A DNA stretch of 64,000 bases from an uncultured Lachnospiraceae bacterium (GTDB lineage: Bacteria > Bacillota > Clostridia > Lachnospirales > Lachnospiraceae). The translations under genes were made by a program, and so were the position numbers. Shown piece by piece: positions 34,350 to 44,171 of the stretch. The stretch spans positions 1-64,000 of the forward strand of contig CALCMD010000037.1 of assembly GCA_937965795.1 (NCBI GenBank), written 5' to 3'. Numbering within the stretch: the stretch's first letter is position 1; the number at the start of each line of letters is the position of its first letter. The notes below the pieces were generated by a model that saw only the letters and a program-made list of their open reading frames with translations, was not told the origin of the DNA and did not search any database.

Positions 34350-34490
34350 TGTGTACCGCCAAAAAACCTCTCTGCAAGACACAGAGAGGTTTCATAAATC
34401 ATTCTTTCGAATTCATTACTCCTCGGTAGGCGTTTTTACCTTATGCCTTACGGCACCTACTGTCTTCGGCAGTTCTTTGAGAAGAATAGC
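34350..34490 (-). ncRNA. ribosomal protein L10 leader
   Basis: The mRNA leader that binds L10(L12)4 and feeds back on rplJL. The minus-strand sequence contains CCGAAGACAGTAGGTGCC, GTAAGGCATAAGG and AACGCCTACCGAGGAG, the conserved parts of this leader in Firmicutes. It ends in a strong terminator hairpin (34367-34374 with 34382-34389, then TTTTTT at 34361-34366), 36 bases before the rplJ ATG. The leader and the terminator are alternative structures. Confidence 0.9.
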
Positions 34491-34520
34491 ATAAGAGGCA
34501 GAAAAAGTCAAGTGAAATAT

Positions 34521-37500
34521 TTATTGAATGCTTGCGTGATATTCCTGAAGGGATTTCACAGGCGCCCCCTCGCCATTTTTCATCGCACGGATACCTGCCG
34601 CAGTCGCTTTCGCTGCTGCCATCGTCGTCATATAGGAAACCCGGTTCTTAATGGCCGCCTTACGGATATAGCTGTCATCCACAGCGCCCTTCTTATCGTT
34701 CGGCGTATTGACAATCAGGTCGATCTGCCCGTTTGTAATGGCATCCAGAATATTCGGACGTCCCTCGTTCAGTTTGGCAATCTTTTCTGCTTCCATGCCT
34801 GCTTCGCGAATCATGTCGCAGGTTCTTCCCGTCGCCATGATCTTAAATCCATCCTCATACAGCGCTCTGGCTACTTCAATCAGTTCTGCCTTGTCCCTGT
34901 CATTGACGCTGATCAGAACGGTTCCTTCCATCGGAAGCTTCGTCTGGGTGGCCTCCTGCGCTTTATAGAACGCTTTTCCGTAGCTGCTGGAAAGTCCGAG
35001 TACCTCGCCCGTAGAACGCATTTCCGGCCCAAGCAGGGGGTCTACTTCCTGGAACATATTGAACGGGAATACCGCTTCTTTCACGCCATAGTATGGAATC
35101 TCCCTGTCATGAAGCTCCGGCACAGGAGATTTCCTGCCCGTAAGCGGGGCGGTCATAATCTCTGTCGCAAGCTTTACCATATTGATGCTGCATACCTTCG
35201 ATACCAGCGGCACGGTACGGGAAGCTCTCGGATTCGCCTCCAGCACATAGACGGTGCCGTCCTCAATGGCATACTGCATATTCATAAGCCCCACAACGTG
35301 CATTTCTTTCGCAATCTTTCTGGTATAATCCTTAATCGTCTCAATCTGCCCTTCCGTCAGATGTTTGGACGGAAGGATACATGCAGAGTCGCCGGAGTGA
35401 ACGCCAGCCAGTTCGATATGCTCCATCACTGCCGGAACGAATACATGCTCGCCGTCGCTGATGGCGTCCGCCTCGCACTCGGTCGCATGATTCAGGAAAC
35501 GGTCAATCAGGATCGGACGATCCGGCGTCACGCCGACTGCCGCTTTCATATAAAAGGTCATCGCCTCATCGTCGTGTACAACCTCCATACCGCGCCCGCC
35601 CAGCACATAGGAAGGACGAACCATAACCGGGTATCCGATCTTATTGGCGATTTCCAATGCTTCCTCGACATTGACCGCCATCCCTGCCTCCGGCATCGGA
35701 ATGTTCAGCTTGTCCATCATCGCGCGGAACAAATCACGATCCTCTGCCATGTCAATGGTTTCCGGTGTGGTTCCCAGAATATTCACACCGTTTTTCTTTA
35801 AATCAGCCGCCAGATTCAGCGGCGTCTGTCCTCCAAACTGGGCGATGACGCCCACCGGCTTCTCTTTTTCATGGATGCTGAGCACATCCTCCAGCGTCAG
35901 CGGCTCAAAGTACAGTTTATCCGAAGTATCGTAGTCCGTGGAAACCGTCTCCGGATTGCAGTTTACGATAATCGTCTCAAATCCCAGCTTTTTCAGGGCG
36001 AGCGCCGCATGTACGCAGCAGTAGTCAAACTCGATGCCCTGCCCGATTCGGTTCGGGCCGCCGCCCAAAATCATGATTTTCGGCTTCTCCGTATTGACCG
36101 GGCTTTCGTCCTTCACATGATAACTTGAGTAATAGTAAGCAGAATCCTGCGTACCGCTTACATGCACGCCCTCCCATGCCTCGGTAATGCCCGCGGCAGT
36201 TCTGGCCAGACGTATCTCCGTTTCCGGTACTTCCAGAATCTGGCTTAAGTATTTATCAGAAAATCCGTCCAGCTTTGCCTGCCTGAGCACGTCTGCCGCC
36301 GGAACGCTGCCCTTATGCGCCAGAAGCGCTTCCTCTTCTTCCACCAGTTCTTTCATCTGTCCAATAAAGTAATGTTTAATCTTCGTCAATTCATACAGCT
36401 CATCCACCGTAGCGCCCTTTCGCAGAGCCTCATACATGATGAACTGTCTTTCGCTTGTCGGAACCGCAAGCATTTTCAAAAGTTCCTGTTTGCTCTTGGA
36501 AGAGAAATTCTTTGCCCATCCCAGGCCGTATCTTCCGTTTTCCAGGCTTCGGATTGCTTTCTGGAATGCCTCTTTGTAGGTTTTTCCGATGCTCATGACC
36601 TCGCCGACCGCGCGCATCTGCGTCCCCAGCTTATCCTCAGCGCCTTTAAATTTCTCAAATGCCCAGCGTGCAAATTTAATTACGATATAATCCCCGCCCG
36701 GCACGTATTGATCCAGTGTCCCATACTTTCCGCATGGAATCTCATCCAGTGTCAGACCGCAGGCCAGCATTGCCGATACCAGAGCGATCGGGAACCCGGT
36801 CGCTTTGGAAGCCAGTGCGGAGGAACGGGAAGTTCTCGGATTAATCTCGATTACGATGATTCTTCCGCTGACTGGATCATGAGCGAACTGTACATTCGTA
36901 CCGCCGATGACCTCGATTGCCTCCACGATCTTATACGCCTGCCTCTGAAGCTCGTCCTGAACCTCCTGTGAAATAGTCAGCATCGGTGCAGAACAGAAGG
37001 AATCTCCCGTGTGCACGCCAAGCGGGTCGATATTTTCAATGAAGCATACGGTAATCATGTTATTCTTTGCGTCACGTACGACCTCAAGCTCCAGCTCCTC
37101 CCAGCCGAGGATGGACTCTTCCACCAGAACCTGTCCTACCAGACTGGCCTGAAGTCCTCTAGCACATACCGTTTTTAATTCTTCTACATTATAGACCAGA
37201 CCGCCGCCTGCGCCGCCCATCGTATATGCCGGACGCAGAACGACCGGATACCCCAGCCGGTCTGCAATCTCCAGCGCTTCTTCTACCGAATAAGCCACTT
37301 CGCTTCTCGCCATCTCGATTCCAAGACTGTTCATGGTCTTTTTAAACTCGATGCGGTCCTCTCCACGCTCAATCGCGTCTACCTGAACGCCGATGACCTT
37401 TACGTTATATTTGTCCAGTACGCCTGCTTTTGACAGCTCAGAGCAGAGGTTCAGTCCCGACTGTCCGCCTAAGTTTGGCAAAAGCGCATCCGGACGTTCT

Positions 37501-37736
37501 TTTTCAATAATCTGTGTCAGACGCTGCACATTCAAAGGCTCGATGTATGTCACATCCGCCGTTTCGGGGTCTGTCATAATCGTAGCCGGATTGGAATTTA
37601 CCAGAACGATCTCATAGCCCAGACTTCTCAGTGCCTTACATGCCTGCGTTCCCGAATAGTCAAACTCGCATGCCTGTCCGATGATGATCGGGCCGGAGCC
37701 GATAATCAGTATTTTGTGAATGTCATTTCTCTTCAT
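34521..37736 (-). CDS. carB: carbamoyl-phosphate synthase large chain
   Basis: A 1071-residue enzyme making carbamoyl phosphate for pyrimidine and arginine synthesis. Two homologous halves each carry an ATP-grasp site (LGYPVVLRPAYTMGGAGGG in the first, IGYPVMVRPSYVLGGRGME in the second); the last 130 residues are the allosteric MGS-like domain. The small subunit gene carA, often adjacent, is not in the window. Start at 37736 with GAGGAC upstream; the promoter is just before it. Confidence 0.96.
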   Translation of the reverse strand: MKRNDIHKILIIGSGPIIIGQACEFDYSGTQACKALRSLGYEIVLVNSNPATIMTDPETADVTYIEPLNVQRLTQIIEKERPDALLPNLGGQSGLNLCSELSKAGVLDKYNVKVIGVQVDAIERGEDRIEFKKTMNSLGIEMARSEVAYSVEEALEIADRLGYPVVLRPAYTMGGAGGGLVYNVEELKTVCARGLQASLVGQVLVEESILGWEELELEVVRDAKNNMITVCFIENIDPLGVHTGDSFCSAPMLTISQEVQDELQRQAYKIVEAIEVIGGTNVQFAHDPVSGRIIVIEINPRTSRSSALASKATGFPIALVSAMLACGLTLDEIPCGKYGTLDQYVPGGDYIVIKFARWAFEKFKGAEDKLGTQMRAVGEVMSIGKTYKEAFQKAIRSLENGRYGLGWAKNFSSKSKQELLKMLAVPTSERQFIMYEALRKGATVDELYELTKIKHYFIGQMKELVEEEEALLAHKGSVPAADVLRQAKLDGFSDKYLSQILEVPETEIRLARTAAGITEAWEGVHVSGTQDSAYYYSSYHVKDESPVNTEKPKIMILGGGPNRIGQGIEFDYCCVHAALALKKLGFETIIVNCNPETVSTDYDTSDKLYFEPLTLEDVLSIHEKEKPVGVIAQFGGQTPLNLAADLKKNGVNILGTTPETIDMAEDRDLFRAMMDKLNIPMPEAGMAVNVEEALEIANKIGYPVMVRPSYVLGGRGMEVVHDDEAMTFYMKAAVGVTPDRPILIDRFLNHATECEADAISDGEHVFVPAVMEHIELAGVHSGDSACILPSKHLTEGQIETIKDYTRKIAKEMHVVGLMNMQYAIEDGTVYVLEANPRASRTVPLVSKVCSINMVKLATEIMTAPLTGRKSPVPELHDREIPYYGVKEAVFPFNMFQEVDPLLGPEMRSTGEVLGLSSSYGKAFYKAQEATQTKLPMEGTVLISVNDRDKAELIEVARALYEDGFKIMATGRTCDMIREAGMEAEKIAKLNEGRPNILDAITNGQIDLIVNTPNDKKGAVDDSYIRKAAIKNRVSYMTTMAAAKATAAGIRAMKNGEGAPVKSLQEYHASIQ

Positions 37737-37788
37737 TAATTTGTCCTCACATTCCTCACAATAGGTTAAATTTCGATAAACTGATACT

Positions 37789-37817
37789 ATTATAATCAAA
37801 ATACCCCCGGCTGTAAA
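37789..37817 (-). promoter_or_regulatory. promoter of carB
   Basis: TTTACA (37812-37817) and TATAAT (37789-37794) on the minus strand, 17 bases apart. No PyrR-binding or attenuator structure was recognised in the short leader. Confidence 0.7.
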
Positions 37818-37842
37818 GGCAAACTGTAATCTTCTTCCTCAT

Positions 37843-39123
37843 CTATTCATATTTCCACCAGATCGTAATCTTGTTTAATGTATCGTCATACTGATACCGG
37901 TATTCTGACCGTTCCAAATGATACTGCTCTCTTAAATTCTCTGAAGCGCGCTCGATCAGATCGTCAAAAATATCCGCATATGCCTGCTGGTACAGTTCAT
38001 GGTTCGCAAATTTGAATACGGACTGGCTTCCGCCTGCGGCAATCACGGCATTCATTTCCGCAAGGATTGTTTCTCTGTCATACGTATCATAGTACATGCC
38101 GTTTACCACATAATAATTCGCATCCATCTTTGTACACGGCGGAAGCTCCACATAGCCTTTCAGGGTGTGCGTCTGAAAAAGCTGTTCTTCATTGCAGCAC
38201 AGATAGTCATAACAGATATTGTCAACCGGGGCTTCTCCCTCGCTTTCCTGAAAAATCGGATCGCCCCAGGTCGTATCGACATAATAGTAATCCCCGTCAC
38301 ATAAGACCAGATTCCAGGCATGGGCTTCCTGCTCTTCCCCGGTCGTTCCCTCCACATAAGTACAAAATACGCCAAGCTGCTCCAGAAGATACTGCGTGGC
38401 TCTCGCATACCCGGCGCAGACCGAACGCCGTCCTACCAGGGAACTGTAAATGTTCTGGCTATTCTCCGCCGCCCCGTCATAATCGACCGTATTCACAAGA
38501 TACTCATAAACAAAAAGAATCTTTTCGTAATCGCTGGCATAAGCATCAATTCCCCAAAGGCATTCCTGCGCCGCCGACTCGATCTCCGCCTGCATCTGTT
38601 CCCGTTCCTCTCCTGTACAGGAATACTGCGGGGTTACTTCCGCATATGCCTCCCCACCGGAATAAGTCGTCCATTCCCCTGCGCCGTTAAACCAGAAGAA
38701 TTCCGGGAAATCATTGCAGATGTACATCAGCACTCTTTCGATCTGCTCATTTTCCGCCAGTTCTATCCGAATCTGCTCTTCGCCTTCCCGGATGCCTTCT
38801 GCAACCTTCCGGTATGCTGCCTGCTCTTCTCTGGAAAGCTTTTCATAATAAAACTTTCCGTCCAATTCTGCTTCGGCAATCCCGTCATCCTCTGTCTGCT
38901 CCTCTTCCCACCAGTTTTCCGTTTCCTCTCCGGACTCCTGCCACGTCTCCCAGACTGTGGTTTCCGTCTGTTCTTCCGTGCTTTCTGCCTGTGTCGGCGT
39001 CTGTCTTTCTTCTTTCTTAAGGAGTTTCTCTGAAATGAAATACCACGCCGCCATCAGCACAAAAACAAAAATAATGATTTTGATCAGGGTCATCAGACAG
39101 CCGGATTCTTTCTTTTTGCGCAT
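37843..39123 (-). CDS. membrane-anchored transglutaminase-like protein
   Basis: A 426-residue protein with an N-terminal membrane segment (about 11-31), an acidic Glu/Thr linker to about 85, and an extracytoplasmic transglutaminase-like core. The Cys-His-Asp triad is visible at Cys236 (SVCAGYA), His268 (EAHAWNL) and Asp283 (YYVDTTWGDP). Bacterial members are mostly thought to be peptidases or cross-linkers acting on surface proteins or peptidoglycan. It has its own promoter and is the first gene past the tubulin-like block, so a role there is possible but unproven. Confidence 0.78.
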   Translation of the reverse strand: MRKKKESGCLMTLIKIIIFVFVLMAAWYFISEKLLKKEERQTPTQAESTEEQTETTVWETWQESGEETENWWEEEQTEDDGIAEAELDGKFYYEKLSREEQAAYRKVAEGIREGEEQIRIELAENEQIERVLMYICNDFPEFFWFNGAGEWTTYSGGEAYAEVTPQYSCTGEEREQMQAEIESAAQECLWGIDAYASDYEKILFVYEYLVNTVDYDGAAENSQNIYSSLVGRRSVCAGYARATQYLLEQLGVFCTYVEGTTGEEQEAHAWNLVLCDGDYYYVDTTWGDPIFQESEGEAPVDNICYDYLCCNEEQLFQTHTLKGYVELPPCTKMDANYYVVNGMYYDTYDRETILAEMNAVIAAGGSQSVFKFANHELYQQAYADIFDDLIERASENLREQYHLERSEYRYQYDDTLNKITIWWKYE

Positions 39124-39159
39124 GATACCTTTCCTTTCTGTTGTGTCTCTTTTTCCCTT

Positions 39160-39188
39160 AATATAATCCTTTTTCTCTCCAGATACAA
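39160..39188 (-). promoter_or_regulatory. promoter of the transglutaminase-like gene
   Basis: TTGTAT (39183-39188) and TATATT (39160-39165) on the minus strand, 17 bases apart, between the second tubulin-like gene and this gene. Confidence 0.6.
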
Positions 39189-39219
39189 CTGCAATATCAT
39201 TTTCTATACGGACAGATTT

Positions 39220-41859
39220 CTAACTCTGCTTCTGCTCCTGTCCTAACCTTCTTCCACATGACGGGCAAAAATTCTCTGTTCCTTTTGGTAAGGCTTTTCC
39301 ACAATAGATGCAGAATTTCATCTTTTTTTCCGGCTCCATTTTCAATGCGTCAATATCGCGCTGTATCATCTGGTATTTTTTTACGGTTCTGCGAAGCTTT
39401 ACAAACAACGGCAGATTTTTCTGAAGAATCCGTTTCATATAGCTAAGACTGATGCCCTCCACATCCAGCCCATCCATTGCCTCTGAAAAATCATAAGGCT
39501 TTGAGAATACTCCCGCCCCCGGAAGCAGAATTTCCCTCTGCCAGATTTCCTTTGAGAAAGAATTAAGCTCATAGAGATACCCAAAGAGCGGCTCCCCTTT
39601 TTGCGCTTTTCCTTCGCCGTCCCACACCCGATACCCGGACACGTCGAAGTTCGTCCAGCTATCCGGCAGCAGATTCATTACATAAAGATATTTCTTATCT
39701 TCTCCCGGAAACAGTTTCCGCTCAATCAGCTTTTCTCTCAGCGCATATTCCACGCAGGGATTAAAAAATCCTTCCTGCAATTTTTTCTGAATCTCATTTT
39801 TATTCAGATGCCGGAGCGCCAGTGGGAAATAATGCTTCCAGTCCAATGTCTCCCCCGCAATCCGGCGGTTATATGCCTGTTCCCACTTTGAGATGCCGCT
39901 CAGCTCATAAAGGGGATTGCCTACCGTAGACTGATAACACAGAATCCCTTCCGCACAGGAGGAAAAAATTATCTCATACCTGCCCCCGGCGTAGGCATCC
40001 AGATATTTTTCAAATTCCTCCCGGATAAAGCCGCCGCATTTCCCGTCTAAAATCTTCTGTGGAAGAATCAGCCAGAGGCTTCGGCGTACACTTTCAAAAT
40101 CCATTGCAAGTACAGGTGCGCTTTTCCCCAGCAGGTAATCACAGCATTCCCTTGCAAAACGCCGGCATTTCTCCTGTATCTCAGCTTCCGTATGGTTCCC
40201 GGCAAAGTTCTCCATACAGTCCGCCAGTGTGATGCTCTTATGTTCCACTGCTTCCAGAACAATATCCGATGCTTTGCGATTTGGCTCCGCCTGATTCACC
40301 AGATGGCAGACCAATGCTTTTTTCAAACCTCTCACCTGCATAGCGTCAAGCGTATCCTGGGTATACTCCGGCAGCCATTCCGAAAGAAATTCCGGTATTT
40401 CTCCTTCCGGCGCATAAGTTTCCTCCGAAACCTCCTTCGCTTCCTCTGCGGTCATTTCCTGTTCCAGCTCCTTTGCCATTCTGCCGCACCGGTTGGCAAA
40501 CTCTTTTAACGGATTTACCAGAAGCCTGTCCCATTCCCCTTCGTCCGCCAGGAAGGGGCGCGCTGCCTGCGCGCGTATTTCTGTCTCGGCTGCAAGTCTG
40601 AAATAGTGTTTCCATTCTGTGATGCGCTCCTGCGTCTGCTGTTCTGAAAAGGCTCCTGTGATATGCTGGCTCGGGCGTTTCTTTTTCCTGAGTGGAATCT
40701 TTTCCAGATGTTCCATCCCCTGTCTGCATAGATTGCTGATGGATAGTTCTTTTTCATTTCCCTTTCCATAGAACAGAAGCTCCAGAGCCGCAGGACCATA
40801 CGCATCCAGAACCTGCTTTGCATTTTTCAAAAAATTTTCTGAAATACTCTGAAGATTTTCCGTAATTTCCTGTACGCCCTGCTTTGCTTTCTCTTCCATC
40901 CGAAATCCTTCTGCATATGCGCCCGTATCTTCGAAATTGATCTGCTCCCGTGTAAGTTCCACCGGGTTATCTTCCAATACAGAGCAGGTTTTCAGCGGCT
41001 GCACCAGATATTTCTCCCAAAAACTTTCAAGCTCCTCATCCGGTCCCAGCCCCATAAGCTGATGCAGTACCTGTTCCGCCCACGAAGCGTCCGACAGTTC
41101 CTCTCCGAACCTCAGCCAGCCTTGTCCATTTACTTTTGAAAACAACTGGCTTTCCAGATTTCCGAGACCTTTTCTCTTTGTGCCCTTAAGCTCCACACAG
41201 GCATACCCCATGCCGGAATAACTGTGAGAATCCTCCGGCAGCACCGTGCTTTTTAAAAGACCTCCTGATAAAACCTGATCGCCGCCTAAAAATTCCTCCT
41301 TTTTCTGACGCCACCCCTTGTAAAGCGTGGAATGTTCAAAACTTTCGTTTCCGTTTACCGCCAGACGGATGAGCGCTTCCGCAAACCACCCACGCTTTTT
41401 CCGGCCATCCTCCGAAAGCAGGATGACGTCGTCATATGCAGGAGTCTCCAGCATCATGTTATATTCGATTCTTTGCAGGGCCGCATATGCGTTTGCGCTC
41501 CTCGCCTCATCCTCCTCCCTGTAATCCGGCAAAAAGAAATACCCATATATCAGAAATTCCCTGCCTGCGTCCCCCTCACATGCTTTCCGGCAAATCCGCC
41601 TTGTCTCCATTGCTTTTGCAATCAAGCTCTCTTTCTCTGAAACATCCCCCAGCTTTTCTACAAAAAGTATATCCGCGCTCCATTGCCCTTCAGCTTCTAA
41701 CGCACCTTCTGTCAGTTTTCTCTGAAAATCCCCGGTATCCAGAAGCACTTGAAAACTGTCTGTGCCATCCGAAGCAAGCCGGGTGTTTACCGCTTCCATA
41801 AACATTTCAAAAATTTCCAGGCTGGCGGTTATTACAATGGTCTTATTTTTCCCTTCCAA
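39220..41859 (-). CDS. second tubulin-like-family protein, nucleotide-binding loops lost
   Basis: An 879-residue paralogue of the large tubulin-like protein at 48238-52446. Shared phrases include LSGGLLKxxxxPEDSHSY, a KWEQAYN/KWETVYN pair, the region NLLPDSWTNFDV matching NLIPAGWENLDV, and PYDFSEA matching PYDFSSA. The glycine loops needed to bind GTP in the partner are absent; the N-terminus is instead about 150 residues of plain alpha/beta sequence. The end has one regular zinc ribbon (CIYCG and CPSCG). It starts with TTG at 41859, with GGAGGG seven bases upstream. A strong terminator separates it from the upstream gene. It may be a regulatory or capping partner; function is inferred only. 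Confidence 0.65.
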   Translation of the reverse strand: MEGKNKTIVITASLEIFEMFMEAVNTRLASDGTDSFQVLLDTGDFQRKLTEGALEAEGQWSADILFVEKLGDVSEKESLIAKAMETRRICRKACEGDAGREFLIYGYFFLPDYREEDEARSANAYAALQRIEYNMMLETPAYDDVILLSEDGRKKRGWFAEALIRLAVNGNESFEHSTLYKGWRQKKEEFLGGDQVLSGGLLKSTVLPEDSHSYSGMGYACVELKGTKRKGLGNLESQLFSKVNGQGWLRFGEELSDASWAEQVLHQLMGLGPDEELESFWEKYLVQPLKTCSVLEDNPVELTREQINFEDTGAYAEGFRMEEKAKQGVQEITENLQSISENFLKNAKQVLDAYGPAALELLFYGKGNEKELSISNLCRQGMEHLEKIPLRKKKRPSQHITGAFSEQQTQERITEWKHYFRLAAETEIRAQAARPFLADEGEWDRLLVNPLKEFANRCGRMAKELEQEMTAEEAKEVSEETYAPEGEIPEFLSEWLPEYTQDTLDAMQVRGLKKALVCHLVNQAEPNRKASDIVLEAVEHKSITLADCMENFAGNHTEAEIQEKCRRFARECCDYLLGKSAPVLAMDFESVRRSLWLILPQKILDGKCGGFIREEFEKYLDAYAGGRYEIIFSSCAEGILCYQSTVGNPLYELSGISKWEQAYNRRIAGETLDWKHYFPLALRHLNKNEIQKKLQEGFFNPCVEYALREKLIERKLFPGEDKKYLYVMNLLPDSWTNFDVSGYRVWDGEGKAQKGEPLFGYLYELNSFSKEIWQREILLPGAGVFSKPYDFSEAMDGLDVEGISLSYMKRILQKNLPLFVKLRRTVKKYQMIQRDIDALKMEPEKKMKFCIYCGKALPKGTENFCPSCGRRLGQEQKQS

Positions 41860-41902
41860 TGCTTTCCCTCCGCTTTGCTAAAACTATTTTTCTTTTTCTT
41901 CC

Positions 41903-41944
41903 AAAAAATGCCCTGCATTTTAAAAAATAAAATGAAGGCATTTT
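41903..41944 (-). terminator. terminator before the second tubulin-like gene
   Basis: On the minus strand AAAATGCC (41937-41944) pairs with GGCATTTT (41905-41912), followed by further T; the loop is long and AT-rich and can itself pair. It follows the stop of the coiled-coil gene, so the second tubulin-like gene is expressed by read-through or its own weak promoter. Confidence 0.65.
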
Positions 41945-41975
41945 CTGTGTCAGCACTGTGCTCTAATTTAAAATT

Positions 41976-44168
41976 TTATTCATTCTGCGCTCCGTCAGAG
42001 CCAACTCCCGGAACGCTTTCCCCCGAACCAGCGCCCCAGCCCGTCGCTTGCATCTCTGTTCCCGCCTCACTGCTTACAGGTTCTGTCTCCTGCTCCGCCA
42101 TTTCACTCTCCAGCGCGTTTTTTTCACTTTCCAGCCGGTTCTTTTCACTTTCCATGAAACCTTTCTCGCTTTCCAGCGCCGCTTTTTCACTTTCCAGACC
42201 GGAAACCTTTCCCTCCAGCTCTTCTTTGGCCGACTGCAATTCTCCTCTTTCACTCTCAAGAGCCGACATTTCTGTCTGCATCTGATTGTTTTCCTGCTCC
42301 GTCTTACTGCCTTCGATACTCTTTAACAGAAATACTACTGCAAAAATCAGGAAAATTACCGCAAGCGCTCCGGCAGCGACCGTCGTAATCAGGAAGGTTT
42401 TCTTTCCCCTGGCTGTACGCTCCACATCCTCCAGAAGCTCTTTCTGCCGCTTCTGCTCTTTATCCAGGTCTGCCTGAAGAGAGCTTATCATTCTTCTGGT
42501 ATCTGTATGATTCAGCTCCTCAATCTTGTCCTGTAATCTTTGAAGCTTCTGGTTACTCTGCGCCCTTTCTGATTCAAGCTGTGTCTGATAGGATACTCTT
42601 GCCCCCTCCAGCTCTTTTTGCCCGGAAGCCCGCGCCTCTTCCAGCTCTTTCTGATGCTTTCTGGCTTCTTTCTCCAGCTCAGCTCTGGCTTCCTTTTCCA
42701 GTGTTTTGATTTCTTTTTCAAAAGAAGCTTTCTGACTGGACAGCTTCTCTTCATACTGGCCTGTCTTTCGGATGCTCTCTTCTTTTAGAGCCGCATACTC
42801 CGCCGCCTTTCCTTCCAGTTCTTCCCTGTGCTTCTTCTCTTTCTGCTCCGCATCCTTTTTCCAGGCAGCCTCCACCGCTGCCACAGCGGCCGTCTGTTCG
42901 GCTGCTGCTTTTTGCTCCACGTTTCCCTTTAATTCCTCCATCGCCTCGATGACTTTGGCAAACTGAAGTTCCGTCTTAAAGAAGTCCAGAAGTTCCTGAT
43001 TCCCGCCATCATATACCAGGCGCGCGATCTGCTTCGCATAATCCTTCCACGGAAGGAGTCTGATATAGAAAGCCGTCAATGCCTCCTGCCGCAGAATGTC
43101 CACTTCCATCATTTCTTTCTGATCCGCATAGAGGCGGCAGACATCTTCGATCTTATCCAGATCGTTCCTTTCCCACCAGCCGAACGCCCCGCCGCTTACT
43201 TTTCCCAGGGTTTTTTCCATATTTTTAAAGGAAACCAGACCTTTCTTTTCCTTCAAAACTGTCTTTTCCGCATAAGCAGTTTTCGCATCTGTAATCTGGG
43301 AAACTCTGCGGCTCAAATTTCTTAAAATCTCCAGCTTCTCCGTGTCACAGGTCTCTTCCTCCGGTTTCTCCGTATCAAACAGCACAACCGGATACTTGAA
43401 ATCCATTCCCGCCAGCTCTTTTCTGGCTTCCTGCACGTCATCCACTGCCATCGTGAATACATGAACCGGGAGATCGCAGTCCTCCGTCAATGTCTTGATA
43501 TCTTCAAACGTACTGCTGGTCGCAAAACCCATATTCAGGCGCAGCTTCTGCGGAAGAAGCATATAAACCTGCCGGAGCAGCAAGACGGAGCGCTCCTGAA
43601 TGGCGTCCCCCCGCATACACAGCACCAGCCTGGCGGCGCTGTCCTGTAACTGTACCGACCAGAGACGCTCCACGATCCGGCATACCAGTTCACGGTCTCT
43701 TTCCAGAATCTGAAAATTGACCGCATCCTCCCCGCACGCCGCCGCTTTCTTTTCCAAAACTGCTTTTACAGAATCCGTTCTCGCCTCTCTCTCTGTTAAA
43801 TACGCACTTCCAAATACATATTGAAAGAAATTCGTTCCCAGAAGATCAGCCTCGTCACTGAAATAGAAATTTGTATAACTGGTTCTCCGGCTGAGATCAT
43901 GAACGCCTTTCATCCCGTAGATGGCAAAACGGTAATCCGTTTTATTTGAGAGATTTGTAAATTTATTGTACCTGAAATCGCAGAACAGAAGCGCCCGTTC
44001 CGCCTGATGCGCCAGAAAGCCTCTCGACGCCTGTGAGACAATTCCCTGGCTGCCTGTGATTTTGCTGACCTGATGTTGATTCAGAAAATCCCGCAGACGG
44101 CTGTCTTCCTCCGCAATCTGTGTCTGGTCTTCGTTTGCATGTATGCAGCACCAATACTGTTTCTCCAT
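41976..44168 (-). CDS. coiled-coil membrane protein with GTPase-associated-protein-1-like N-terminus
   Basis: A 730-residue protein. The first 390 residues are globular: the phrases LLPQKLRLNMGFATSSTFED and RLVLCMRGDAIQERSVLLLR resemble GTPase-associated protein 1 (GAP1) families, although the match is made by eye and is weak. A long Glu/Lys/Ala-rich coiled coil follows (about 395-575), then a membrane segment (about 582-608). The outside tail has repeated LESEK heptads and a Gly/Ser end. It begins 3 bases after the zinc-ribbon GTPase gene, consistent with a GTPase-GAP1 pair at the membrane. Confidence 0.6.
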   Translation of the reverse strand: MEKQYWCCIHANEDQTQIAEEDSRLRDFLNQHQVSKITGSQGIVSQASRGFLAHQAERALLFCDFRYNKFTNLSNKTDYRFAIYGMKGVHDLSRRTSYTNFYFSDEADLLGTNFFQYVFGSAYLTEREARTDSVKAVLEKKAAACGEDAVNFQILERDRELVCRIVERLWSVQLQDSAARLVLCMRGDAIQERSVLLLRQVYMLLPQKLRLNMGFATSSTFEDIKTLTEDCDLPVHVFTMAVDDVQEARKELAGMDFKYPVVLFDTEKPEEETCDTEKLEILRNLSRRVSQITDAKTAYAEKTVLKEKKGLVSFKNMEKTLGKVSGGAFGWWERNDLDKIEDVCRLYADQKEMMEVDILRQEALTAFYIRLLPWKDYAKQIARLVYDGGNQELLDFFKTELQFAKVIEAMEELKGNVEQKAAAEQTAAVAAVEAAWKKDAEQKEKKHREELEGKAAEYAALKEESIRKTGQYEEKLSSQKASFEKEIKTLEKEARAELEKEARKHQKELEEARASGQKELEGARVSYQTQLESERAQSNQKLQRLQDKIEELNHTDTRRMISSLQADLDKEQKRQKELLEDVERTARGKKTFLITTVAAGALAVIFLIFAVVFLLKSIEGSKTEQENNQMQTEMSALESERGELQSAKEELEGKVSGLESEKAALESEKGFMESEKNRLESEKNALESEMAEQETEPVSSEAGTEMQATGWGAGSGESVPGVGSDGAQNE

Positions 44169-44171
44169 AAT

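Noticed and set aside
34443..35801. 452-residue open frame on the plus strand
   Set aside because: Lies fully antisense to carB and the L10 leader, has no ribosome binding site and reads as low-complexity His/Arg/Cys-rich sequence typical of a shadow frame.
41976..42260. Short repeated TTTTCACTTTCCAG-like units as a possible CRISPR or satellite
   Set aside because: They are the codons of LESEK/MESEK heptads in the coiled-coil tail; there are no unique spacers.
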